Shown one piece after another: positions 17,529 through 26,235 of a stretch of DNA of 64,000 nucleotides. The DNA is taken from contig NZ_VJZR01000005.1 of the NCBI RefSeq assembly GCF_007097365.1, positions 1 through 64,000 on the forward strand. The letters run 5' to 3'. The stretch's first letter is position 1, and each line of letters opens with the position of its first letter. Source of the stretch: Flavobacterium franklandianum (lineage in GTDB: Bacteria > Bacteroidota > Bacteroidia > Flavobacteriales > Flavobacteriaceae). A model generated the notes under the pieces. The model did not search any database and was not told the origin of the DNA. It saw nothing but the letters and a program-made list of their open reading frames with translations. Made by a program: the position numbers and the translations under genes.

Positions 17529-18413
17529 GATATTTATAAAAAGTGTGTAAAATTTAGTTTTACGTTTGTTCTAAAAAATTATAAGACTGTTAGTTATATT
17601 TTACTTCGTACCGTATTTTTATATTGATAAATTTAAACTTAACATATAAAGCCAATCATGGATTTACTTTAATAGTATTTCTTTCATAAATCAAAATAAA
17701 AAACAGCTTAACTGCGTTCTCTAAAACACTGTTTGAACCAAAACTAACAGTCTATAAATTTAAAAAACTATTTATGAAATCTTCACTTTATATAGAAAGA
17801 TTTCTATATTTCTACTTTTTGTAAAATTTAAATTGTTTTGCTCCTTCTTTTGAACTTACCTACAAAATACAAACTCCTGAACTTAAATTAGAAACATCGA
17901 TAGCATAATTATTTAAGGATGTTGTCGAACTTAAAGCACTGTTTTGCTTATTGTAAATTTTTATTTTATTGCCATCAAACCGATTTAATCCATTTTCCGT
18001 ACCAATCCAAACAAAACCATTTTTCTCTTTTATAATGCTGCTTACTCTATCATTAGACAATCCATTGGTTTGATTTATTTTATTAAATATAACTTGAGAC
18101 TGGCTAAAACAAGGTAAAAAACCGAGGGTAGTAAAGAATAAATAAGGTAAAATAAGACTTTATTTGTTTTGTTTTCAATGTAAAATTCGAATTAAGAGGA
18201 TTCCGATTCTAAATTATTGAACTCTTTTTTAGCACAAATAAACTATTAATATTTTGTCCTAAACAACAAACACATACAATAGAAATTTATTTGATTGTTT
18301 TTATATCATTTGGTTTTTAGGGATTTGTATGAAAACTAAAAAAAATCCCAACAACTGCTTCGAGGTATTGGGACGTTTTGATAATAGTAATATTCGTGGG
18401 TATAATTTGATAG
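17529..18413. other. Gene-poor decayed stretch at the edge of the galactan block
   Basis: About 885 bp. 17529-17811 is AT-rich and probably carries the GH53 promoter; I found no gene in it. The rest holds two relics described separately: a sensor/T9SS-tail hybrid pseudogene (minus) and the 3' end of a second LuxE-like gene (plus). Confidence 0.6.
17812..18178 (-). pseudogene. Hybrid two-component sensor N-terminus fused to a T9SS tail (relic)
   Basis: Minus-strand reading: a TTG at 18178 starts a signal-peptide-like frame that needs one frameshift to continue (...LPCFSQSQVIFNKINQTNG). Then comes LSNDRVSSIIKEKNGFVWIG and TENGLNRFDGN, the start of the beta-propeller sensor of hybrid two-component systems. 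After about 45 residues it jumps to IDVSNLSSGVCIL, a stop, and KEGAKQFKFYKK, which is the end of a T9SS sorting domain. A deletion has apparently joined two genes. Such sensors usually control polysaccharide loci, so this may be the lost regulator of the galactan genes. Confidence 0.6.
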
Positions 18414-18421
18414 CTATATAA
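18338..18421 (+). pseudogene. 3' end of a second LuxE-like gene
   Basis: Reads KKNPNNCFEVLGRFDNSNIR then GYNLIAI and TAA. Over the last 25 residues it matches the C-terminus of the intact gene at 11067-12047 at 20 positions; at DNA level 62 of 78 bases are equal. The stop overlaps the tyrS stop by 8 bp. No coding continuation is found upstream. Confidence 0.75.
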
Positions 18422-19706
18422 CTCGAATCACAAAATAATTTTTCTTACCGCTTTGCAATAACACAAACTGGTTGTTGATTAAATCTTTGGTCGAAAGCAC
18501 GAATTCTTCAGTAACTTTTTCTCGGTTTACCGAAATAGAATTGGCAGCCAAAGCGCGTCTCGCTTCACCATTCGATTTTAGAAATCCTGTTTTTTCGTTT
18601 AAAACGTCAACGATGTTGATTTCGGTTTCGATTTCGTTTTTTGCAATTTCAGCTTGTGGAACTCCGTCAAAAACTTCCAAGAAAGTTGCTTCGTCTAATT
18701 GTTTTAAATCATCGGCTGTGGCATTTCCAAAAAGAATTCCTGATGCTTTTATAGCATTTTCTAAATCTGCTGCAGAATGAACCATTACCGTAATTTCTTC
18801 GGCCAAACGTTTTTGCAACAAACGTAAATGCGGTGTTTCTCTGTGTTTTAGAGTTAATTCTTCAATTTCAGCTTTAGATAAAAATGTGAAAATCTTGATG
18901 TATTTTTCGGCATCCACATCGGAAGTGTTCAACCAATATTGGTAAAATTTATAAGGCGAAGTTCTGGCGGAATCCAACCAAATATTTCCGCCTTCGGATT
19001 TCCCAAACTTAGTTCCATCGGCTTTGGTGATTAACGGGCAAGTCAATGCGTAGGCTTTTCCGCTGGCGATTCTTCGCACTAATTCGGTTCCTGTGGTGAT
19101 GTTTCCCCATTGGTCACTTCCGCCCATTTGAAGCGTACAACTTTTGGCTCTATATAAATGTAAAAAGTCATATCCTTGAACTAATTGATAGGTAAACTCT
19201 GTGAAAGACATTCCTTCTGCAGCTTCAGAAGACAAACGTTTCTTAACAGAATCCTTTGCCATCATATAATTTACAGTAATGTGTTTGCCAACGTCACGAA
19301 TGAAATCCAGAAAAGAAAAGTTCTTCATCCAGTCGTAATTATTCACTAATTCGGCAGCATTCGGAGCATCGGAAGTAAAATCTAAAAAACGAGATAATTG
19401 TCCTTTTATGGCTTCTTGATTGTGCCGTAAAGTGGCTTCGTCCAATAAATTTCTTTCATTTGATTTCCCTGAAGGATCACCAATCATTCCTGTTGCGCCA
19501 CCGACTAAGGCTAATGGTTTGTGCCCTGATATTTGAAAATGTTTCAACAACATCACGCCAACTAAATGTCCTATATGCAATGAATCGGCAGTTGGGTCAA
19601 TCCCCACATACGCCACACGCATTTGTTCCATCAAATGTTCTTGTGTGCCAGGCATAACATCGTGGAGCATTCCTCTCCAAGTCACTTCTTCAATAAAATT
19701 CTTCAT
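18414..19706 (-). CDS. tyrS: Tyrosyl-tRNA synthetase
   Basis: 430 residues from the chosen ATG ([14 protein letters not shown]); an upstream start at 19760 would add 18 residues read from promoter repeats. Class I signature HIGH at 44-47 (SLHIGHL), KFGKS at about 231-235, Tyr pocket around [11 protein letters not shown]-terminal S4-type RNA-binding domain (about 360-430). Charges tRNA-Tyr in the cytoplasm. Divergent from the SDR gene across a 214-bp gap with hexamer-type repeats. Confidence 0.95.
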   Translation of the reverse strand: MKNFIEEVTWRGMLHDVMPGTQEHLMEQMRVAYVGIDPTADSLHIGHLVGVMLLKHFQISGHKPLALVGGATGMIGDPSGKSNERNLLDEATLRHNQEAIKGQLSRFLDFTSDAPNAAELVNNYDWMKNFSFLDFIRDVGKHITVNYMMAKDSVKKRLSSEAAEGMSFTEFTYQLVQGYDFLHLYRAKSCTLQMGGSDQWGNITTGTELVRRIASGKAYALTCPLITKADGTKFGKSEGGNIWLDSARTSPYKFYQYWLNTSDVDAEKYIKIFTFLSKAEIEELTLKHRETPHLRLLQKRLAEEITVMVHSAADLENAIKASGILFGNATADDLKQLDEATFLEVFDGVPQAEIAKNEIETEINIVDVLNEKTGFLKSNGEARRALAANSISVNREKVTEEFVLSTKDLINNQFVLLQSGKKNYFVIRVI

Positions 19707-19738
19707 CTTTTTAATCAATTTGCGCAAAGATAAGAATT

Positions 19739-19788
19739 TCAATGGCAATGGCAATTTCAAAATATCAATGGCAATAAAAATTTCAATG
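19739..19788. repeat. 6-bp-period repeat, left arm, upstream of tyrS
   Basis: On the minus strand units such as TTGCCA, TTGATA and TTGAAA follow each other with mostly 6-bp period. A similar array in opposite orientation lies at 19861-19907, so the pair brackets the divergent tyrS/SDR promoter region. Confidence 0.5.
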
Positions 19789-19860
19789 CGATGAGAAAAT
19801 TTTGAAGTTTTGAAAACTGAATTTGTTTTTTGCCATTAAAATTATTTTTTTACTTTCAAA

Positions 19861-19907
19861 ATTGGTATTGATTTTTGCCGTTGAAATTGATATTGACATT
19901 GATTTTA
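19861..19907. repeat. 6-bp-period repeat, right arm, upstream of SDR gene
   Basis: Plus-strand units TTGAAA, TTGATA, TTGACA and TTGATT in succession, ending 14 bp before the SDR start. Inverted relative to 19739-19788. Confidence 0.5.
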
Positions 19908-19920
19908 CTACATTTACAAA

Positions 19921-20910
19921 ATGGTTTTAGTCACAGGAGGAACTGGTTTAGTCGGCTCACATTTACTACTTCATTTAATTGAAAATGGAGAAAGTGTTCG
20001 TGCCATTTATCGAAAATTGGAAACTATCCAAAAAACCCAGCATCTCTTTTCACACTACAAAAAAGAAAATTTATTCGAAAAAATAGATTGGCTTCAAGCT
20101 GATATTCTTGATGTTCCTTCTTTGGAAATAGCTTTCGAAAATATTAAATACGTTTACCATTGTGCTGCATTTATCTCTTTCGACCCAAAAGATGAAGCTA
20201 TAATTCGAAAGACAAATATAGAAGGAACTGCCAATATTGTTAATTTTTGTATTGCTAAAAATGTACAAAAACTTTGTTTCATAAGTTCAATAGCCGCTCT
20301 TGGTGATTTAAAGGAAAACGAAAAAATTATCACAGAAGAAACCGAATGGAATCCCGAAAAATCGCATAGTGACTACGCTATTTCGAAATTTGGAGCCGAA
20401 ATGGAAATTTGGCGAGGACAACAAGAAGGTTTAGATTCCGTAATTGTTAATCCAGGAGTCATACTTGGACCAAGAATTTGGGAAGAAGGAAGCGGCATTT
20501 TTTTTAAGAAAATAGAAACCGGATTCCCATTTTATACCAAAGGAACAACTGGATTCATAGCCGTGCCTGATGTAATAAAAATCATGGTGCAACTGATGAA
20601 AAGCGAAGTTAAAAACGAACGGTTTGCTCTCGTTGCCAATACGATTAGCTATCAAGAATTGTTTAATGCTATGGCAGATGCCCTCAAAACAAAAAAACCT
20701 TCTGTTTATATTAATCCTTTTTTAATTTGCATTTTATGGAGAATAGATTGGTTTTTTTCGACTTTTTTTCGAACAAAAAGAATATTAGATAAAGAAACTG
20801 CTATCGCTTCTTATTCAAAAAATTTGTACTCAAACGAAAAAATCAAAAACGCATTGCAACTAGATTTTTTGGATATTCAGCAATATATAGAAGATAATTC
20901 AAGTTTATAA
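19921..20910 (+). CDS. NAD(P)-dependent epimerase/dehydratase family protein (extended SDR)
   Basis: 329 residues. N-terminal Rossmann motif VTGGTGLVGSHLL (TGxxGxxG) at about 4-16, active-site Tyr/Lys in YAISKFGAEME, Ser in CFISSIAALG, and PGVILGP after the catalytic helix, as in 3-beta-hydroxysteroid dehydrogenase-like SDRs. Soluble cytoplasmic oxidoreductase; substrate cannot be told from sequence. Divergent from tyrS and convergent with the DUF4296 gene after only 4 bp. Confidence 0.8.
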   Translation: MVLVTGGTGLVGSHLLLHLIENGESVRAIYRKLETIQKTQHLFSHYKKENLFEKIDWLQADILDVPSLEIAFENIKYVYHCAAFISFDPKDEAIIRKTNIEGTANIVNFCIAKNVQKLCFISSIAALGDLKENEKIITEETEWNPEKSHSDYAISKFGAEMEIWRGQQEGLDSVIVNPGVILGPRIWEEGSGIFFKKIETGFPFYTKGTTGFIAVPDVIKIMVQLMKSEVKNERFALVANTISYQELFNAMADALKTKKPSVYINPFLICILWRIDWFFSTFFRTKRILDKETAIASYSKNLYSNEKIKNALQLDFLDIQQYIEDNSSL

Positions 20911-20914
20911 ATCC

Positions 20915-21442
20915 TTATTTTTTTATTTTCTTTAATGAATCCGATGATTTTGAAGCTTTGAGTAGGTTTGCTTTTTTAATAGAATCGGTTTGTTTTTTTA
21001 AGTTCAGATTTTGCTTTGCTTTTTTTATTGAATCCCTTACTTTCTTTTCTTTTAGTTTTTTCTTGATCTTTTCCTTTTGCATTTCTTTCTTAGCCTTAGC
21101 TCTAATCAAGGAAATAACCTCAGATTTGTTTTTATCTATTCTTGCTTTAACTTGATTGTACATTTTTTCGTACTCCTTGTAATCTGCAGCATAATAGATA
21201 TTGCTTTGAGCAAATTGAACACTGTCTATTTTATATTTTTTATAGATGTATTTGTTCGAATTATTTTTAAAAGAGTCCATTAGAGCGGGATTCTCGACTT
21301 TCATTGCATCTAAAAGTGACAAATCACACATAATGTTTACCATTTTTTCTTTTTCGATAAGACGTTTAGGTTCCTTGACTAGCTCTTTTTTACAGGCAGT
21401 TAGAACTATCAAAAGAATAAAAAATGATATTATTTTTTTCAT
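20915..21442 (-). CDS. DUF4296-family lipoprotein
   Basis: 175 residues. Lipoprotein signal with LTAC, lipidated Cys17. The N-terminal part (about 25-115) fits the Bacteroidota DUF4296 family: KMVNIMCDLSLLDAMK and the YIYKKYKIDSVQFAQSNIYY stretch. The C-terminal 60 residues are Lys-rich coiled coil. Function unknown; periplasmic-facing membrane lipoprotein. It follows dihydroorotase by 9 bp, a conserved arrangement in Flavobacteria as far as I recall. Confidence 0.75.
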   Translation of the reverse strand: MKKIISFFILLIVLTACKKELVKEPKRLIEKEKMVNIMCDLSLLDAMKVENPALMDSFKNNSNKYIYKKYKIDSVQFAQSNIYYAADYKEYEKMYNQVKARIDKNKSEVISLIRAKAKKEMQKEKIKKKLKEKKVRDSIKKAKQNLNLKKQTDSIKKANLLKASKSSDSLKKIKK

Positions 21443-21451
21443 ATAAGCAAA

Positions 21452-22792
21452 TTATCGATCAAATAGTAATCGTTTTCCGGCTCGAATATCTTTTACTTTA
21501 AAAGCGGAATAAACCAATTGTCCGTTGACAAAAGTATGTGTAATTCGAGATTTAAAAGTAAATCCTTCAAAAGGTGACCATCCACATTTTGCCAAAATAT
21601 TTTCTTTTTTCACACTCCAAGGCAAACCTGAATTTATGATAACCAAATCAGCATAATAACCTTCTTTGATAAAACCACGTTTTTCGATTTTGAAAATCTT
21701 GGCGGGATTGTGACACATTTTTTCGACAATTTTTTCAATGCTTATTTTTCCTTGATGAAAGGCTTCAAACATAGCAACAACAGCGTGTTGAACCAGTGGT
21801 CCGCCAGAGGGAGCTTTCAAATAAGATTGTTTTTTTTCCTCTAAAGTATGTGGTGCGTGGTCTGTAGCAATCACGTCAATTCTACCGTCATTCAAGGCTT
21901 CCCACAACGCTTTTCTATCATTGGCCGTTTTTACAGCAGGATTCCATTTGATGAGATTGCCTTTGGTAGCATAATCATCATTGGTAAACCAAAGATGATG
22001 AACACAAACTTCGGCAGTGATTTTCTTTTCTTCTAATGGAATTTTATTGGTAAACAATTCCATTTCTTTAGCTGTCGAAAGATGAAAAACATGCAATCTA
22101 GCGCCTGTCTTTTTGGCCAAAGCAATCGCTTTGGAAGACGAAATATAACAAGCTTCTTCGCTTCGAATTAGATGATGCGCCGTTACTGGTATTGCTTCGC
22201 CAAACTCGGCTTTGAATTTTTCTAAGTTGTTTTTTATGGTAGTTTCATCCTCGCAATGCACAGCAATTAGCATAGGTGTACTTGAAAATATTTTTTCTAA
22301 AACTTCTTCATTATCCACCAACATATTTCCAGTCGAAGAACCTAAAAATATTTTTATACCTGCAACATTCTTCGGATTTGTTTTTAGAACTTCATCGAGA
22401 TTGTCATTGGTAGCACCCATCATAAACGAATAATTCGCATACGATTTATGGGCAGCAATTTGATATTTATCCTCTAGGATTTCTTGCGTTACCGCATTTG
22501 GAACCGTGTTGGGTTGTTCAATAAATGAAGTAATCCCACCAGCTACTGCGGCTCTTGACTCAGATTCTATATCTCCTTTGTGCGTCAATCCTGGTTCTCT
22601 AAAATGCACTTGATCGTCAATAGCACCTGGAATTAAATAATTTCCTTCGGCATCAATAATCTTACATTCGGATGATTTTGCGCTAATGCTTTCCGAAATT
22701 TCAACAATTAAGTCGTTTTCGATTAAAACATCGCCTTCAAAAATAGTTCCCTCGTTTACTATTTTGGCATTTTTGATTAAAACCTTATTCAT
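21452..22792 (-). CDS. pyrC: Dihydroorotase
   Basis: 446 residues, amidohydrolase fold. Metal-binding HxH-type motif in DDQVHFREPG (about 58-66), GIKIFLGSSTG, HLSTAKE, and IATDHAPHT near the C-terminal side. Makes dihydroorotate from carbamoyl aspartate in pyrimidine synthesis. Long form (class I-like) typical of Bacteroidota. Follows the mannosyltransferase gene by 11 bp and probably shares its transcript. The subtype name pyrC is by function. Confidence 0.88.
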   Translation of the reverse strand: MNKVLIKNAKIVNEGTIFEGDVLIENDLIVEISESISAKSSECKIIDAEGNYLIPGAIDDQVHFREPGLTHKGDIESESRAAVAGGITSFIEQPNTVPNAVTQEILEDKYQIAAHKSYANYSFMMGATNDNLDEVLKTNPKNVAGIKIFLGSSTGNMLVDNEEVLEKIFSSTPMLIAVHCEDETTIKNNLEKFKAEFGEAIPVTAHHLIRSEEACYISSSKAIALAKKTGARLHVFHLSTAKEMELFTNKIPLEEKKITAEVCVHHLWFTNDDYATKGNLIKWNPAVKTANDRKALWEALNDGRIDVIATDHAPHTLEEKKQSYLKAPSGGPLVQHAVVAMFEAFHQGKISIEKIVEKMCHNPAKIFKIEKRGFIKEGYYADLVIINSGLPWSVKKENILAKCGWSPFEGFTFKSRITHTFVNGQLVYSAFKVKDIRAGKRLLFDR

Positions 22793-22803
22793 TGTGAGTT
22801 CTT

Positions 22804-23529
22804 TTATAAGGTGTTAAATATTTTTTTTAAACGTAAAGCGATAACCCCCAAAACAGCTTCTTTAAAAATGGCACTGCTCATCTTGGATTGCCCTTTTGTT
22901 CTGTCGGTAAAGATAATTGGGACTTCTACAATCTCAAATTTTTTGCAAAAAGTTCTGTATTTCATTTCAATTTGAAACGCATAACCCACAAATTTTATTT
23001 TATCTAAATTGATTCCCACTAAAACTTCGCTCTTATAGCAAATGAATCCAGCTGTGGCATCGTGAATTTGCATTCCAGTTATAAATCGAACATAAACTGA
23101 TGCGAAATAAGACATTAAAACTCGACTCAAAGGCCAGTTTACCACATTTACACCTGTAACATAACGAGAACCTATCGCTAAATCTGCTCCGCCAAAATGA
23201 CAAGCATCGTATAATTTTTCTAAGTCGTTTGGATTATGAGAAAAATCAGCGTCCATTTCGAAAACATAATTGTAATTTCGCTCCAAAGCCCATCTAAAAC
23301 CGTGTACATAAGCAGTTCCTAAACCTAATTTTCCGATTCTTTTTTCTAAAAACAATCTTCCCTCAAATTCAGATTGAAGCAAGCTGACTTTTTCTGCAGT
23401 ATGATCTGGCGAGTTGTCATCGATAACAAGGACATGAAATGGTTTATGTTGAGAAAGCACAGCCCTAATAATGCTTTCAATGTTCTCAATTTCGTTATAG
23501 GTAGGAATTATAACAATACAATCATTCAT
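22804..23529 (-). CDS. Polyprenol monophosphomannose synthase (GT2)
   Basis: 241 residues from MNDCIVIIPTYNE; the frame from 23547 adds six unlikely residues. GT2 motifs: IIPTYNE, VIDDNSPDHT, EMDADFSHNP (DxD) and RYVTGVNVVNWP. Matches DPM1-type enzymes that transfer a sugar, usually mannose, from GDP to a polyprenol phosphate at the inner membrane. It lacks the C-terminal membrane domain found in some homologues. Confidence 0.85.
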   Translation of the reverse strand: MNDCIVIIPTYNEIENIESIIRAVLSQHKPFHVLVIDDNSPDHTAEKVSLLQSEFEGRLFLEKRIGKLGLGTAYVHGFRWALERNYNYVFEMDADFSHNPNDLEKLYDACHFGGADLAIGSRYVTGVNVVNWPLSRVLMSYFASVYVRFITGMQIHDATAGFICYKSEVLVGINLDKIKFVGYAFQIEMKYRTFCKKFEIVEVPIIFTDRTKGQSKMSSAIFKEAVLGVIALRLKKIFNTL

Positions 23530-23706
23530 ATTTTCGATTAATTTCACCGCAAAAGTAAACTTTTTATACGATTTGATTCCTATGTAAAGCTAATAATTGT
23601 ATATAATTTAGGAATTTAGAGTGCCATTCATTCAATGAATTTATCTTTTTGTTTCACATCGATTTCATAATTAATTTATAATGAAAATAATGAAATAAAA
23701 AATTAG

Positions 23707-23714
23707 TAATTTTG
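23707..23714 (+). promoter_or_regulatory. -7 promoter element (TAATTTTG)
   Basis: TAATTTTG matches TAnnTTTG and ends only 7 bp before the ATG at 23722, implying an almost leaderless transcript for DUF4271-hemD. Confidence 0.5.
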
Positions 23715-23721
23715 CGCCAAT

Positions 23722-24393
23722 ATGATTGACAATTTACTTCATTTAAGGATAATCGAGAACAAAGATTGGGCTACAATCTTGTTTGTCTTTTCATTTGCCA
23801 CCATTGCAATAACAAAATCGGCTTTTGAAAATCGATTTGCCGACTTTGTAAAATTAATCTATTCCGATAAATACACTAATGTTTATAAAGACGGAAGTCA
23901 TCTTAACAGTAATTTTACCGTGGCGTTATTTTTGGTACAACTTATTTCATTTGCATTTTTTATTCAAATTTCGCTTTCTTACTTTGGCTATGCTTCAAAA
24001 ACAGATTGGATTTTATTTATACAGATAATTACATTCCTGATTTACTTCGTTTTATCAAAATTTTTAATTGAAAAAATTATTGCTAATGCTTTCGATATTG
24101 AAGAGGTTGTTGAACAATTCAACCTTCAAAAAGTTGTTTTTAGGACATATATAGGCATATTCTTATTGCCATTTAACATCATTCTGTTCTACAACGAAGC
24201 TGTTTCAAGAAATTTTATGGCTATACTTATATGTATTGTATTGTTATCGTGCGTTTTAACATATTTAGTGTCAATAAAAAATTATCAAAATGTAATATTT
24301 AGCAAGTTGTTTTATTTTATTTTATATCTTTGCGCTCTCGAAATAGGACCTTATTATTTCATGTATTATTGGTTCACAAAAGGTATTGCTTAG
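23722..24393 (+). CDS. DUF4271 integral membrane protein
   Basis: 223 residues with about six membrane helices. Matches the Bacteroidota DUF4271 family: WATILFVFSF, KSAFENRFADFVKLIYSDKY near the N-terminus and YFMYYWF at the end. Function unknown. 12 bp before hemD, so cotranscribed. Confidence 0.75.
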   Translation: MIDNLLHLRIIENKDWATILFVFSFATIAITKSAFENRFADFVKLIYSDKYTNVYKDGSHLNSNFTVALFLVQLISFAFFIQISLSYFGYASKTDWILFIQIITFLIYFVLSKFLIEKIIANAFDIEEVVEQFNLQKVVFRTYIGIFLLPFNIILFYNEAVSRNFMAILICIVLLSCVLTYLVSIKNYQNVIFSKLFYFILYLCALEIGPYYFMYYWFTKGIA

Positions 24394-24405
24394 AAAATGT
24401 AAAAT

Positions 24406-25155
24406 ATGAAAGTAAAAACAATTTTGGTGTCACAACCCGAGCCTAAAGTGGAAAATTCCCCTTACTTTGAACTTCAAAATAAGCATAAAGTAAAAGTTGA
24501 CTTTAGACCTTTTATCCACGTTGAAGGGGTTAATGCTAAAGAGATTAGACTTCAAAAAATCGATCTAAATCATTTTACAGCTATTATTTTGACGAGCAAA
24601 AACTCTGTAGATCACTTTTTTAGAGTGGCCGATGAGATGCGCTACAAAGTACCAGAGGGATTGAAATACTTTTGTCAATCAGAAGCTATTGCATTTTATT
24701 TGCAAAAATATGTGGTATATCGTAAACGCAAAATTTACGTTGGCCCAAAAGATTTTGCAGATTTATCTCCATTGATAAAAAAATACAAAGACGAAAAATT
24801 CTTATTGCCCGCTTCGGATCAGCTCAATGCCGATGCTCCAATAACATTAAACAATCTTAAAGTAGATTGGACTCAGGCTATTTTTTACAAAACAGTTGTA
24901 AGTGACTTATCTGATTTAGCCAATGTCTATTATGATGTATTGGCATTCTTTAGTCCATCAGGAATTAAATCATTGTTTAGCAATTTCCCTGATTTTGAAC
25001 AAAATGATACTAGGATTGCAGTTTTCGGAAGCACAACTCAAAAGGCGGCTTTAGAAAAAGGATTAAGAATTGATATTCTTGCACCAACTCCAGAAACTCC
25101 TTCGATGACTATGGCATTAGAAAAATATATTTCAGAAGCCAATAAAGGAAAATAA
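24406..25155 (+). CDS. hemD: Uroporphyrinogen-III synthase
   Basis: 249 residues, two-lobed HemD fold. Recognisable segments: ILVSQPEPKVENSPY at the start, AIILTSKNSVDHFF, and VLAFFSPSGIKSLF followed by IAVFGSTTQKAALEKGLR and TPETPSMTMAL. Closes hydroxymethylbilane to uroporphyrinogen III in haem synthesis. Divergent family with few invariant residues, but the pattern is convincing. Downstream is a bidirectional terminator. Confidence 0.8.
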   Translation: MKVKTILVSQPEPKVENSPYFELQNKHKVKVDFRPFIHVEGVNAKEIRLQKIDLNHFTAIILTSKNSVDHFFRVADEMRYKVPEGLKYFCQSEAIAFYLQKYVVYRKRKIYVGPKDFADLSPLIKKYKDEKFLLPASDQLNADAPITLNNLKVDWTQAIFYKTVVSDLSDLANVYYDVLAFFSPSGIKSLFSNFPDFEQNDTRIAVFGSTTQKAALEKGLRIDILAPTPETPSMTMALEKYISEANKGK

Positions 25156-25174
25156 AACTCAAAAAACATAAAAA

Positions 25175-25211
25175 AATTCCAAACTCCACATACAATTGGA
25201 ATTTGGAATTT
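25175..25211. terminator. Bidirectional terminator between hemD and zinc peptidase
   Basis: AATTCCAAA pairs with TTTGGAATT across an imperfect inner stem, with A and T runs on both sides. It lies between two convergent genes. Confidence 0.7.
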
Positions 25212-25227
25212 TTTTTTGAACTATTTA

Positions 25228-25914
25228 TTATTCCCTTCGTCCTCCCATATATATAGAAACGTAATACAATAAAGTAGCAATAGAGCCTAAAGCTGCAACA
25301 ACATAGGTTCTGGCAGCCCATTTCAGGGCATCTTTCGCTCCTGCTTGCTCTTGTTGTGTCAACATTCTTTTGTTTTCTAACCAAGCCAATGCGCGATTAC
25401 TCGCATCATATTCTACCGGCAAAGTAACTATTGAAAACAAAGTCGTGGCAGCAAAAATCACGATTCCTATCAATAATAGCGATGGAAAAGAGTTAATCAT
25501 CAATATTCCAGCCAACAAAATCCATTGCATATAAGACGAAGCTACATTTACCACTGGAACTAGTTGAGAACGTAAAGTCAACCAACTATAAGCTGTGGCG
25601 TGTTGCACTGCGTGTCCGCATTCGTGAGCCGCAACCGCTGCTGCAGCTGCATTTCTTTGATTGTAAACCGCTTCACTCAAATTCACTGTTTTGTCTGCTG
25701 GATTGTAATGATCGGTCAATTGTCCCTCAACTGAGATTACTTTTACATCACGAATTCCGTGATCGGCGAGCATTTTCTCGGCGATTTCTTTTCCAGACAT
25801 TCCGTTTTGCAAATGCAACTTAGAATATTCTTCGAATTTACTTTTTAATCTGGAGCTTACTAACCAGCTCCCTAGCATAATTAAACCTGCTAAAATAATA
25901 TATCCCATTCCCAT
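25228..25914 (-). CDS. Membrane zinc metallopeptidase (YugP-like, Zn_peptidase_2)
   Basis: 228 residues, one N-terminal helix and two or three C-terminal helices. HEXXH motif HECGH at 97-101, followed by AVQHATAYSWLTLRS; the third-ligand region EYDASNRALAWLE is present. Homologues are annotated as neutral zinc metallopeptidases of unknown substrate in the inner membrane. Length normal for the family. Confidence 0.85.
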   Translation of the reverse strand: MGMGYIILAGLIMLGSWLVSSRLKSKFEEYSKLHLQNGMSGKEIAEKMLADHGIRDVKVISVEGQLTDHYNPADKTVNLSEAVYNQRNAAAAAVAAHECGHAVQHATAYSWLTLRSQLVPVVNVASSYMQWILLAGILMINSFPSLLLIGIVIFAATTLFSIVTLPVEYDASNRALAWLENKRMLTQQEQAGAKDALKWAARTYVVAALGSIATLLYYVSIYMGGRRE

Positions 25915-26024
25915 AATTTTATTTTTTAATGTGTTTCAAACTAGAACATCAAATTATGAACCAAATTTAGAAAATGTCAATTTGACATCCGTTAAATATT
26001 CTTTAAAAAGATAATAAAAATTTG

Positions 26025-26148
26025 AAACACATAGAAACATAGAAAAAAGAGTTTGATAGCCCATTTTTTGGGTTCACATAGCTATGATTTACTATAATAA
26101 AGTGAAACGCCTTTTTTAAAACAAAAAAATCTATGTTTCTATGTGTTT
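26025..26148. repeat. 124-bp palindromic (MITE-like) element
   Basis: Perfect 19-bp terminal inverted repeats: AAACACATAGAAACATAGA at 26025-26043 and its complement at 26130-26148. The arms continue to pair imperfectly inwards, and a CATAGCTATG palindrome lies near the centre (26077-26086). No open frame. It resembles non-autonomous elements or REP-like palindromes seen between flavobacterial genes. Confidence 0.7.
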
Positions 26149-26169
26149 AAAAAAGATTCCATAACAATA

Positions 26170-26211
26170 AAAAATCCCAAACCCCAATCGTGAAATTGAA
26201 ATTTGAGATTC
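26170..26211 (-). terminator. leuS terminator
   Basis: On the minus strand AATCTCAAA pairs with TTTGGGATT (one G-U) followed by a T run, 24 bp after the leuS stop. Confidence 0.55.
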
Positions 26212-26235
26212 TTAATCTATTCAAAATTAGATTTT

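Larger units (their letters stand above)
25915..26235. other. Gap between zinc peptidase and leuS
   Basis: About 320 bp. It contains the zinc peptidase promoter region, a 124-bp palindromic element (26025-26148) and the leuS terminator (26170-26211). No gene. Confidence 0.6.

Noticed and set aside
12048..18413. Integrase, transposase or tRNA attachment site for the galactan island
   Set aside because: None found in the block or its borders; recombination between luxE copies is a better fit to what is seen.
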